Shown here one piece after another: positions 1 to 5,947 of a stretch of 17,405 nt of DNA. The notes under the pieces are model-generated. The model ran no database searches, was not told the DNA's origin, and saw only the letters and a program-made list of their open reading frames with translations. The stretch is from positions 1 to 17,405 of the forward strand of contig JBHJOF010000415.1 in NCBI GenBank assembly GCA_050330055.1, read 5' to 3'. The stretch comes from JBHJOF01 sp050330055. Lineage in GTDB: Bacteria > Pseudomonadota > Alphaproteobacteria > Kiloniellales > JAKSDN01. Numbering within the stretch: position 1 is the first letter of the stretch; every line of letters begins with the position of its first letter. Both the position numbers and the translations under genes were made by a program.

Positions 1-61
1 TAGGCGGATCGGGACAGAATCTGAAGAACGCGCGCGAACGCAATCGGCAATCTGCACCAAA

Positions 62-502
62 CTAAGCGAGCGCAGGAATGGTCGACGTCTCCAATATGGA
101 TTGAAACAATGTCCATAAAGGATGTCGTTCCGGAATCCACATTAGATTTTGTGGGGGGTGAAAGCCGCACGCTTCCTGACGAAGCGCATTTAGGCTGATC
201 TCAGGAGCAACTTGAAAAACATCTCGAAAGCGGATTGCACAAGCGGAAACTGCACCAACAAAGTAACTATCAAACTCACTTTTGGTTAGACGACAACTGC
301 TCTCCACTTTTTCCCATAGGATCATCGGCTCCGCGACTAACACATCTTCGATGATGGCGGATGCTTGCACTGCCGCCTTCGGAAACGTCGTGTAAATCCA
401 AAGTCGATCGCCTGGGTGCAGATTGAAAGCTCGTCGGCGGAGTTCAACAGTTTTGTCTCCTGACAGTATGGCTTCTACGAACTGCGGCCGAATTGATATC
501 AG
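62..502 (-). CDS. ASCH-domain protein, complete except for its start codon
   Basis: ASCH domains are small beta-barrel folds related to PUA and are thought to bind RNA or modified nucleic acid; this member's target is unknown. The frame is open from an upstream TAG through to 62. Counting from a CTG codon at 502 it gives 146 residues, close to family length. It shows the opening ISIRP (residues 2-6), GDKTVELRRR (15-24), GDRLWIY (31-37) and a late FHPPQ (114-118), the pattern I know from ASCH proteins. The oddity is the start: there is no ATG, GTG or TTG between the upstream stop and ISIRP. The first ordinary start is GTG at 370, which would cut off the first 44 residues and most of the fold. 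Two overlapping ATGs at 510 and 507 lie just upstream but in another frame. Either a base has been lost or gained here, or a rare start is used. DNA is AT-richer than the neighbouring metabolic genes. Confidence 0.6.
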   Translation of the reverse strand: MISIRPQFVEAILSGDKTVELRRRAFNLHPGDRLWIYTTFPKAAVQASAIIEDVLVAEPMILWEKVESSCRLTKSEFDSYFVGAVSACAIRFRDVFQVAPEISLNALRQEACGFHPPQNLMWIPERHPLWTLFQSILETSTIPALA

Positions 503-506
503 TGCA

Positions 507-647
507 TCATTGGTTTTGCTTGTATGCGGAGAAAGGGTAGAAACCTAGCGAATCCTTGTGGCAGTCAGCGAGACCCCTCACCTGGTCCAGGAACTCCAGG
601 GTGTCCTCTGGCTTCTTGAGTATAAGTAGCCGTCTTGTCCAGTTCAC
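507..647 (-). pseudogene. N-terminal fragment of a GNAT-type acetyltransferase
   Basis: A 46-codon frame from a GTG at 647 to a TGA at 507-509. The peptide reads RRLLILKKPEDTLEFLDQ near its start, then VRGLADCHKDSLGFYPFSAY. This resembles the first helix and loop of GNAT acetyltransferases of the type 'ADxxKxALGFxPxSxY'. The remaining roughly 100 residues of a GNAT fold, including the acetyl-CoA loop, are absent: the frame stops and the ASCH frame begins within a few bases, one base out of phase. I infer an internal deletion in a former acetyltransferase-ASCH gene pair. No convincing ribosome binding site precedes the GTG, so it may not be translated. Recognition rests on a short stretch. Confidence 0.4.
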
Positions 648-665
648 AAAGGGGTCTCGAAAAGT

Positions 666-681
666 AGTAGTCTGCTACTAT
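666..681. promoter_or_regulatory. Short perfect inverted repeat, possible operator
   Basis: TAGTAG, four bases, then CTACTA, with a further AGTAG half-site just to the right (686-690). It lies in the AT-rich gap between the acetyltransferase remnant (minus) and ubiD (plus). I see no well-spaced -35/-10 pair with it. It could be an operator or a decayed site. Confidence 0.25.
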
Positions 682-788
682 CTGAAGTAGCATAGCATTG
701 CCTTGCAGTCTCCTATTTTTTGTGCTGGTTCGACTGTGTAGTTGGTGACGCTGCAAAGAAGCCTGCTTGCAACCAAGAGAGCTTCCCC

Positions 789-2315
789 ATGCCCTATCGA
801 TCCCTGCGCGACTTCATGGAGCGGCTCGAGTGCGCGGGGCGGCTCGTGCGCGTCGCCGCGCCGGTCTCGCCGCTGCTGGAGATGACCGAGATCCAGACCC
901 GCCTGCTGGCCGAGCGCGGGCCGGCGGTGCTGTTCGAGACTGTCACGAAAGAGGACGGCAGCCGCTATCCCATGCCGGTGCTGGTCAATCTCTTCGGCAC
1001 GGTCGAGCGAGTCGCCTGGGGCATGGAGCGCGAGCCGCACGAATTGCGCGCCGTCGGCGAGACGCTCGCCTTCCTGCGCCAGCCGGAGCCGCCCGGCGGC
1101 CTGCGCGAGGCCTGGGAGAAGGTGCCGCTGCTGCGCCAGGTCATGGCCATGCGGCCCAAGACCGTGGGCAGCGCGCCCTGCCAGGAGGTCGTACTCCAGG
1201 GCGGTGACATCGATCTCTCCGCGCTGCCGGTGCAGACCTGCTGGCCGGACGAGCCGGCGCCGCTCATCACTTGGCCGCTGGTGGTGACGCAGGGGCCGAA
1301 GCCGCAGAGCGACAAGGCCGACGCCTTCAACCTCGGCATCTATCGCATGCAGGTGATCGGCCGCGACCAGACCCTGATGCGTTGGCTGAAGCACCGCGGC
1401 GGGGCGCAGCACCACGCGCGCTGGAAGGCCGAGAAGCGCGCGCCGCTGCCGGCGGCCGCGGTGATCGGCGCCGACCCCGGCACCATCATCGCCGCCGTCA
1501 CGCCGGTGCCCGACACGCTTTCGGAGTACCACTTCGCCGGCCTGCTGCGCGGCCAGAAGGTCGAGCTGGTCGACTGCAAGACGGTGCCGCTCAAGGTGCC
1601 GGCCGAGGCCGAGATCGTCATCGAGGGCCACGTCAGCCTGGACGACTACCGCGACGAGGGCCCCTACGGCGATCACACGGGCTACTACAACGCGGTCGAG
1701 CCCTTCCCGGTCTTCACCGTGAGCGCCATCACCATGCGGCGCGATCCCATCTATCTCTCGACCTTCACCGGCCGGCCGCCGGACGAGCCCTCGATCCTGG
1801 GCGAAGCCCTGAACGAGGTCTTCGTGCCGCTCTTGCAGCAGCAGTTCCCCGAGGTGCGCGACTTCTGGCTGCCGCCCGAGGCCTGCAGTTACCGCATCGC
1901 CGTGGTCTCGATCAGGAAGGCCTATCCCGGCCACGCCAAGCGCGTGATGCTCGGCGTCTGGTCGTACCTGCGCCAATTCATGTACAGCAAGTGGGTCATC
2001 GTCGTGGACGAGGACATCGACGCGCGCGACTGGAAAGACGTCATGTGGGCGATCTCGACCAACATGGACCCGGCGCGCGACATCACGGTGATCGAGAACA
2101 CGCCGATCGACTATCTCGATTTCGCCTCGCCCGAAAGCGGCCTCGGCTCCAAGATCGGCCTCGACGCCACCACCAAGTGGCCGCCCGAGACCAGGCGCGA
2201 CTGGGGCCGCAAGATCCGCATGTCGCAGGAGGTGGTCGACAGGATCGACCGGCTGTGGCCGGAGCTGGGGCTGCCGGGCAGCGGGAAGGGGATATGGAGG
2301 CGACGCTCGCGCTAG
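789..2315 (+). CDS. ubiD: UbiD, 4-hydroxy-3-polyprenylbenzoate decarboxylase
   Basis: Cytoplasmic enzyme that decarboxylates the polyprenylated 4-hydroxybenzoate ring in ubiquinone biosynthesis, using prenylated FMN made by UbiX plus a divalent metal. The 508-residue product is the usual length (E. coli UbiD about 497) and matches it along its whole length from memory. Visible are LPVQTCWPDEPAPLITW (146-162), the metal and cofactor segment NLGIYRMQVIG (181-191), RWLKHRGGAQH (198-208), EGPYGDHTGYYN (290-301) with the proposed catalytic Glu at 290, and the NTPIDYLDFASP and GLGSKIGLDATTKWP blocks near the C-terminus. I chose the ATG at 789 because it begins the conserved sequence and follows AAGAGAG at good spacing. 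An upstream in-frame TTG/TGC extension to 720 lacks similarity and has poor third-position GC. It stands alone, followed by a terminator; ubiX is not in the window. Confidence 0.95.
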   Translation: MPYRSLRDFMERLECAGRLVRVAAPVSPLLEMTEIQTRLLAERGPAVLFETVTKEDGSRYPMPVLVNLFGTVERVAWGMEREPHELRAVGETLAFLRQPEPPGGLREAWEKVPLLRQVMAMRPKTVGSAPCQEVVLQGGDIDLSALPVQTCWPDEPAPLITWPLVVTQGPKPQSDKADAFNLGIYRMQVIGRDQTLMRWLKHRGGAQHHARWKAEKRAPLPAAAVIGADPGTIIAAVTPVPDTLSEYHFAGLLRGQKVELVDCKTVPLKVPAEAEIVIEGHVSLDDYRDEGPYGDHTGYYNAVEPFPVFTVSAITMRRDPIYLSTFTGRPPDEPSILGEALNEVFVPLLQQQFPEVRDFWLPPEACSYRIAVVSIRKAYPGHAKRVMLGVWSYLRQFMYSKWVIVVDEDIDARDWKDVMWAISTNMDPARDITVIENTPIDYLDFASPESGLGSKIGLDATTKWPPETRRDWGRKIRMSQEVVDRIDRLWPELGLPGSGKGIWRRRSR

Positions 2316-2331
2316 CCCAAGTCTTTGTGCT

Positions 2332-2363
2332 GCCTGGAAAATCGGGTCCAGGCTAAATTTCTT
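2332..2363 (+). terminator. Intrinsic terminator after ubiD
   Basis: A perfect 7-bp stem, GCCTGGA (2332-2338) with TCCAGGC (2347-2353), and an 8-base loop, followed by the T-rich tail TAAATTTCTT. It starts 16 bases after the ubiD stop and separates ubiD from the toxin-antitoxin pair. Confidence 0.65.
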
Positions 2364-2403
2364 GTCATCTTAATTGACATCTAGAAAATAAACGTCAATC
2401 TAT
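2362..2403 (+). promoter_or_regulatory. Promoter/operator region of the Xre-RES pair
   Basis: Three related half-sites are packed here: TGTCA (2363-2367), TGACA within ATTGACA (2373-2379) and GTCAAT (2394-2399). They form two overlapping inverted repeats, TGTCA-7-TGACA and ATTGAC-15-GTCAAT. TTGTCA (2362-2367) could be a -35, with an AT-rich -10 near 2385-2390; TTGACA (2374-2379) is an alternative -35. Antitoxins of this class usually repress their own operon, so this is the likely antitoxin binding site. That is an inference from position and symmetry. Confidence 0.45.
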
Positions 2404-2430
2404 TTGGCAAGAGATCTTCAAGTCACCCAC

Positions 2431-2778
2431 ATGGCCCAGGTCGTAACAACTGCCGTTGCCCAGAAGCTCCGGGTCATCCAGGACGGAGGGATGAAGGGCA
2501 TCGACGTTGCCCAGATCCTGGGAACGCGCCCCGAAACCGTGTCCCGCTGGAACGCCGGACGGAACCAGCCGCAGGGCGAGACGCTGCACAAGCTGCTGGA
2601 GCTCGAGTACATCGTCATGCGGCTGCGCGAGCTCTATACGCCGGAAGAAGCGCGTCTCTGGGTCTTCAGCCGGCACAAGGCGCTCGGCGACCAGCGCCCG
2701 GCCGATCTCATTCAACAGGGCCGAAGCGACGAGGTGCTGCGGGCCATCGACCAGCTGGCCGAAGGCGTCTATCTCTGA
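2431..2778 (+). CDS. Antitoxin of a RES-Xre toxin-antitoxin system (Xre/MbcA/ParS type)
   Basis: A 115-residue cytoplasmic protein that should bind and neutralise the RES toxin encoded just downstream and repress the shared promoter. The N-terminal half has a helix-turn-helix: GIDVAQILGTRPETVSRWNAG, in two overlapping helices at about residues 29-49. The C-terminal half is the Xre/MbcA/ParS toxin-binding (DUF2384-like) domain, with YTPEEARLWVFSRHKALG followed by PADLIQQGRSDEVL, where the ARLW...LGxxxPxxL pattern is typical. The ATG at 2431 has no clear ribosome binding site; an in-frame TTG at 2404 would add nine residues and cannot be excluded. The gene ends 9 bases before the toxin start, so the two are surely cotranscribed. 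Confidence 0.85.
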   Translation: MAQVVTTAVAQKLRVIQDGGMKGIDVAQILGTRPETVSRWNAGRNQPQGETLHKLLELEYIVMRLRELYTPEEARLWVFSRHKALGDQRPADLIQQGRSDEVLRAIDQLAEGVYL

Positions 2779-2787
2779 GCCGGCCAC

Positions 2788-3303
2788 TTGATCATCGATC
2801 CTCGCCTGACCGACCTGCTCGAGGCGTTTGGCGCCTCTCCCTGGCAGGGCGAGGTCTGGCGCCACGTATTTGCGAACCGCGATCCGCTTGAACCCTCATG
2901 GCGCCCGGGCCGATGGAGTCCGGGAACGCTGTTTCCGGTGCTCTATACCTCCTTGTCCCGGGACTGCGCCTTGGCCGAGGCCAATCACCTCATATCGCGT
3001 TACAGCATTCCGCCCTCGGTCGGGCGGGTGATGGCCTCCCTCGCCGTCGGACTCGAGCGCGTCGTCGACTTGACCATCGACGACCGCCTGGCCCAGTTGG
3101 GCGTCGATCTGGCGGCCTACGCCCTCGACGCCGGTCGCTGCCCCGAGATCGGCGCAGCCGCCAATCTCATCGAGTACCAGGCCATCCTGGCGCCGAGCGC
3201 TCGACATGAGGCCGGCAATCTGGTGATTTTCACCGAGCGCCTGAACGACAAGTGTGCCTTGTCAGTCAAGTCCACCGAGCCGGTCGGTAACGGGCGCCGG
3301 TGA
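2788..3303 (+). CDS. RES-domain toxin (NAD-degrading)
   Basis: RES-domain toxins such as mycobacterial MbcT degrade NAD+ and stop growth when the antitoxin is lost. The 171-residue product has the expected layout: VWRHV with Arg25, the YTSLS segment (53-57), ALAEANHL with Glu64, and APSARHEAGNLVIF with Ser137. The Arg, Glu and Ser are the three residues that name the family, so all three appear present and the toxin is probably active. The start is TTG at 2788, the first start after the antitoxin stop in this frame. A weak start would help keep toxin below antitoxin, which is an inference. Third-position GC is like the rest of the chromosome, so this pair is not obviously recent. The last 20 or so residues after FTERLND look unconserved. 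Confidence 0.85.
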   Translation: MIIDPRLTDLLEAFGASPWQGEVWRHVFANRDPLEPSWRPGRWSPGTLFPVLYTSLSRDCALAEANHLISRYSIPPSVGRVMASLAVGLERVVDLTIDDRLAQLGVDLAAYALDAGRCPEIGAAANLIEYQAILAPSARHEAGNLVIFTERLNDKCALSVKSTEPVGNGRR

Positions 3304-3350
3304 GGCCGAGGCTGCGGGAGCGCGGCAAGCGGATAGGGAGTGAGGCGACG

Positions 3351-3716
3351 ATGACGATCTACCACGGCTCCTGCCACTGCGGCACGGTGTGCTTCGAGAT
3401 CGACACCGAGCTGACCGAGTTCACGAAGTGCGACTGCTCGCTCTGCCGCAAGAAGAACGCGGTCATGGCGCCGGTGCACGAGAGCAAGCTGCGCCTCCTG
3501 GCTGGCGAGGACAACCTCGGCCTCTATCAGTGGAACATGAAGATCGCCAGGCACTATTTCTGCAAGACCTGCGGCATCTACCCCTTCCACAAGAAGCGCT
3601 CGGCGCCCGACACCTACGGCGTCAACGTCTTCTGCCTCGACGACGCCGACATCGCGGGTGTCCCCATCAAGCGGGTGGACGGCAAGTCGATGAGCGTTGT
3701 CGAGAGTGGAGTGTAA
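3351..3716 (+). CDS. GFA-family (CENP-V/GFA domain) zinc protein
   Basis: A 121-residue zinc-binding protein of the family named after glutathione-dependent formaldehyde-activating enzyme (Gfa). Most members, probably including this one, have no proven substrate, so the formaldehyde role should not be assumed. The zinc ligand pattern is complete: GSCHCGTV (residues 7-14), CDCSLCRKKNA (about 25-35) and FCKTCGIYPFHKK (about 65-77). The ATG at 3351 starts right before the conserved sequence and follows GGGAGTGAGG, a good ribosome binding site; the upstream extension to 3300 would overlap the toxin gene. It lies 47 bases after the RES toxin on the same strand and could be read through from it, but no functional link is known. 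Its end faces the minus-strand deaminase unit with only 10 bases between stops. Confidence 0.88.
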   Translation: MTIYHGSCHCGTVCFEIDTELTEFTKCDCSLCRKKNAVMAPVHESKLRLLAGEDNLGLYQWNMKIARHYFCKTCGIYPFHKKRSAPDTYGVNVFCLDDADIAGVPIKRVDGKSMSVVESGV

Positions 3717-3726
3717 AGCTAAGGGG

Positions 3727-3921
3727 CTAATCAAAAACCTTCGAACTGCGCACGTTTCTTATTAGTATGGTTCTATTTCGTGCCAGCCGAACATCAGATA
3801 GGCTTGCGATCTTAGAAACTTCTTTTCTTTCCTTAGGGAAGGCTTTCACCCGCGCGTCCGATCTAGGGGACTGACAAAGTTCAAATTTAAGTTGCGTTGG
3901 TACATCTTTTTTCCTGCGCAT
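3727..3921 (-). CDS. Small basic protein of unknown function, downstream of the AvcD-type deaminase
   Basis: I do not recognise this 64-residue product. It begins MRRKKDVPTQLKF and ends RNRTILIRNVRSSKVFD, is rich in Arg and Lys throughout, and has one Cys and no membrane segment. Evidence that it is real: the ATG at 3921 is preceded by GGTGGAGGGGGTC, one of the best ribosome binding sites in the window, and it sits 20 bases after the deaminase stop on the same strand. It also shares the deaminase gene's AT-rich base use. A GTG at 3933 in frame would add four residues but sits before that site. It is likely the second gene of the deaminase operon. A nucleic-acid-binding regulator or partner of the deaminase is conceivable from its charge alone. 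No terminator is visible before the convergent GFA gene. Confidence 0.6.
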   Translation of the reverse strand: MRRKKDVPTQLKFELCQSPRSDARVKAFPKERKEVSKIASLSDVRLARNRTILIRNVRSSKVFD

Positions 3922-3941
3922 GACCCCCTCCACCAGCCTGC

Positions 3942-5489
3942 TTACGTGGTAGCAGAGCTTTCAGCTTCGTGCAATTCCTCAACCACCTTCTGCTCGTATA
4001 GGGTGAAGCTATCGAGAGGTGGTTGGACAATTGGCGTTGCATCCCGCCTAGATACGAATATCTTGCTGCCATTTTTCTTTCGTTCAATACCACTTTTGAA
4101 GTATTTCATTAAATTTTTCGGAGCAACGCCGTCAAACTGCAGAAAAATGACCATTTTATCTTGTTTATTTATATCTTCTGATATTGCGTCATTGTGCAAA
4201 TCTTTCGCCAAGCTCTTTGGGTATGGTTCGATATATATAACCTTCCGAATTCCTGCGGCTACGATATGTCTCGCACAGTTATGACAGGGAAAAGTGCTCA
4301 CATAAATCGTTGAGCCCACTATGCCATTCTTACCTGCTCTCGCCACCGATAAGATCGCTTCCATTTCAGCATGTATTGAGCGAGAATATTCTATGATATT
4401 CTTTATATCTGTGCGCAATAAGGCCGACAATACTTTATTTTTTTGAGTTTCTGACCCTGAAATAATTTTCTCTTCCTTTAATTCTACAAGTATCTTTTGG
4501 TTGAGTCTCTTCTTCCGATCATCGTTGTGGCATATCTTCCCCCCCCACAGATAACAACGATGGTCGTTTTTTCCGTCTTCCGGAGAGTACAATCCGCCCC
4601 CAAATCTCGGAACATCATTCCATCCTACTCCCAAAAGTTCGCCTGCATTAGAATATATTGCAGCTCCCACTTGTCGGGACATACATGCTGATTTCGCACC
4701 GCTTGACATTGCCATATGCATGGCAATCTCATCTTGTGACGGGGTGCGTATTTCTGCGCCGAAAAGAACGTCTAGAAATCGGGCAATCTTTTCTCTTAAC
4801 TCTTCATCGTTATCCTTGTCGTTCCTAATGAAGAAGTCAGAATTATGAAAAGTATCCCTTACTTTCTGACCATGCAAAAAACCTTCATGTTCATCTGTTG
4901 TAATAACTTTATCTAGCTCGGATCTGTCCACGCCATCTCGTTGGAGGCGGCCGCGACGGACTGAAATAGGAGCGAATACACCGACAAGGGTTAATAGGTC
5001 GCCATACACTATCCTTAAGAACTCCAATTCCCGTGGGTGTTTTAACGAATCTATTATATGAACAAATCTTCGTGGCTCTGGTATTAACGAGTCTTCATTC
5101 CCTCGATACCCTCCTTGGCTAAGACGAGTATTTGCTATTTTGTCTATGCATTTTTTCGCAAGATAGTTATCTCCAAATTTCTCCCTCAATTTGTTTCCTA
5201 CACTCTGATATTTCTTTATTCTCTCCTCTCCTGTGATGTCGTCAGGAATATCCTCAGCTACGAAATGACCAGATTCCTTAATTATATGGCTTACCTTATA
5301 AAAGAAGCTTGTATAATTATATTCAGATTGAAGGATTTCCGCAAATATATTTCCAGATTTAGTAACCCCAGAGCCAACCGGGCCTACAAATGCCATAACT
5401 AGCTCCGGCGTTCGACGTTCCTCTAGACGAATTCGTTTCTCTTCGTGCGTCTTATCGTCGACAATTAGAGCTTCTGCCTTAACGGCCAT
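3942..5489 (-). CDS. AvcD-type antiphage deoxycytidylate deaminase (P-loop plus deaminase)
   Basis: Family members (AvcD/DcdV of Vibrio cholerae; antiphage dCTP deaminases) deaminate dCTP and dCMP on infection, draining the dC pool that phage needs. This 515-residue protein has both halves. The N-terminal half has a P-loop-like GPVGSGVTKSG (36-46), in which the usual Walker A lysine position holds Val, a degeneracy I recall in this family. The C-terminal half is a zinc deaminase: GVGWNDVPRFGGG, then HAE (His373, Glu375) and PCHNC (Cys402, Cys405). The 29- and 32-residue spacings from His to the two Cys match those I recall for V. cholerae AvcD (382, 411, 414). All catalytic residues are present. 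The ATG at 5489 follows GCGGAAGGCC; a GTG at 5507 lacks a site. The gene is clearly AT-rich against its surroundings, a sign of transfer, and heads a likely operon with the 64-residue gene. Confidence 0.87.
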   Translation of the reverse strand: MAVKAEALIVDDKTHEEKRIRLEERRTPELVMAFVGPVGSGVTKSGNIFAEILQSEYNYTSFFYKVSHIIKESGHFVAEDIPDDITGEERIKKYQSVGNKLREKFGDNYLAKKCIDKIANTRLSQGGYRGNEDSLIPEPRRFVHIIDSLKHPRELEFLRIVYGDLLTLVGVFAPISVRRGRLQRDGVDRSELDKVITTDEHEGFLHGQKVRDTFHNSDFFIRNDKDNDEELREKIARFLDVLFGAEIRTPSQDEIAMHMAMSSGAKSACMSRQVGAAIYSNAGELLGVGWNDVPRFGGGLYSPEDGKNDHRCYLWGGKICHNDDRKKRLNQKILVELKEEKIISGSETQKNKVLSALLRTDIKNIIEYSRSIHAEMEAILSVARAGKNGIVGSTIYVSTFPCHNCARHIVAAGIRKVIYIEPYPKSLAKDLHNDAISEDINKQDKMVIFLQFDGVAPKNLMKYFKSGIERKKNGSKIFVSRRDATPIVQPPLDSFTLYEQKVVEELHEAESSATT

Positions 5490-5518
5490 GGCCTTCCGCT
5501 TCCCCACGTAGCGTCGCG

Positions 5519-5555
5519 TGTAGCAATCCTACAAAATTCTCTTGTCTGTAGCAAT
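5519..5555 (-). promoter_or_regulatory. Candidate promoter and direct repeat upstream of the deaminase
   Basis: Read on the minus strand, ATTGCTACA occurs twice, starting 28 bases apart (plus-strand 5547-5555 and 5519-5527). TTGCTA (5549-5554) and TAGGAT (5526-5531), separated by 17 bases, make a fair -35/-10 pair, which would give a leader of only about 30 bases before the ATG at 5489. CTACA and TTGTAG around the AAGAGAATT core can also pair as a small hairpin. The repeats could be operator sites. Confidence 0.4.
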
Positions 5556-5834
5556 ATTGAATCAGCGGCTGTTGTTACTATCGCCAAGACCTAATAGTTG
5601 ACGCCCGCGACGCTTCCCCCTACCTTCTCGCCCATGACCACTGGGACCGATCGGACGCAGCTTCGACTTACCGCCCCGGCCGCCTGATCCGCGCGCCGGC
5701 TTTCGCCTGCCGTCTGTCCTGTCCGATCCCGAGTGAGTCCCGTCCCATGAATGCTCTTGAGCCTGGCCCAGCGGCCTTTGCCGCGGCTCCGTCCTGCGGC
5801 GTCCATTCCCTCCCGGTCCTGCGACTTAGCGGCG

Positions 5835-5863
5835 GCCGCCCGGCCTAGCGGCTGGCCGGCGGC
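5835..5863 (+). promoter_or_regulatory. GC-rich hairpin in the leuA leader
   Basis: Left arm 5835-5845 and right arm 5854-5863 pair over 10 bp with one bulged C, with a loop of 8 bases that includes the TAG stop of the short frame 5747-5848. No T-run follows, so it is not a classic terminator. Its position over the end of a short upstream frame would suit translation-coupled control of leuA. Confidence 0.3.
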
Positions 5864-5947
5864 TGTATCCGCGCCGCTCATCCCTATGACGCAATGAACC
5901 GAGGGCCCGAGCGCCTGCCGCGCCGGCCCGGGAGAGGAGTGAGAGCC

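Larger units (their letters stand above)
5508..5947. other. Long divergent gap between the deaminase and leuA
   Basis: The left part (5508 to about 5600) is AT-rich and belongs with the deaminase; from about 5600 the DNA returns to chromosomal GC. On the plus strand, TTGACG (5598-5603) with TACCTT 17 bases on could start a leuA transcript. The leuA leader then holds two short ATG frames: 5634-5687 (17 residues, MTTGTDRTQLRLTAPAA, two Leu as CTT) and 5747-5848 (33 residues). A GC-rich hairpin follows at 5835-5863: GCCGCCCGGCC against GGCCGGCGGC with one bulge. Leader-peptide attenuation of leuA is possible but the peptides are not leucine-rich and there is no T-run. Any AvcI-like small RNA for the deaminase would have to fit in the roughly 100 AT-rich bases. 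Confidence 0.4.

Noticed and set aside
565..756. Minus-strand frame of 63 codons upstream of ubiD
   Set aside because: The overlapping frame at 507-647 reads as a GNAT N-terminus, whereas this one looks random and has no clear ribosome binding site.
678..1976. Open minus-strand frame of 432 codons opposite ubiD
   Set aside because: It is a shadow of ubiD with the same low-complexity Ala/Arg/Gly/His composition.
3351..3716. Formaldehyde detoxification enzyme (gfa)
   Set aside because: Only the zinc-binding family is visible. Most members have no shown activity on S-hydroxymethylglutathione, and no formaldehyde genes are nearby.
3892..4284. Plus-strand frame of 130 codons and similar short frames inside the deaminase gene
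   Set aside because: They lie antisense to the intact deaminase, and the products match nothing I know.
5835..5863. Hairpin upstream of leuA as an intrinsic terminator
   Set aside because: No T-run follows. Kept only as a possible leader structure.
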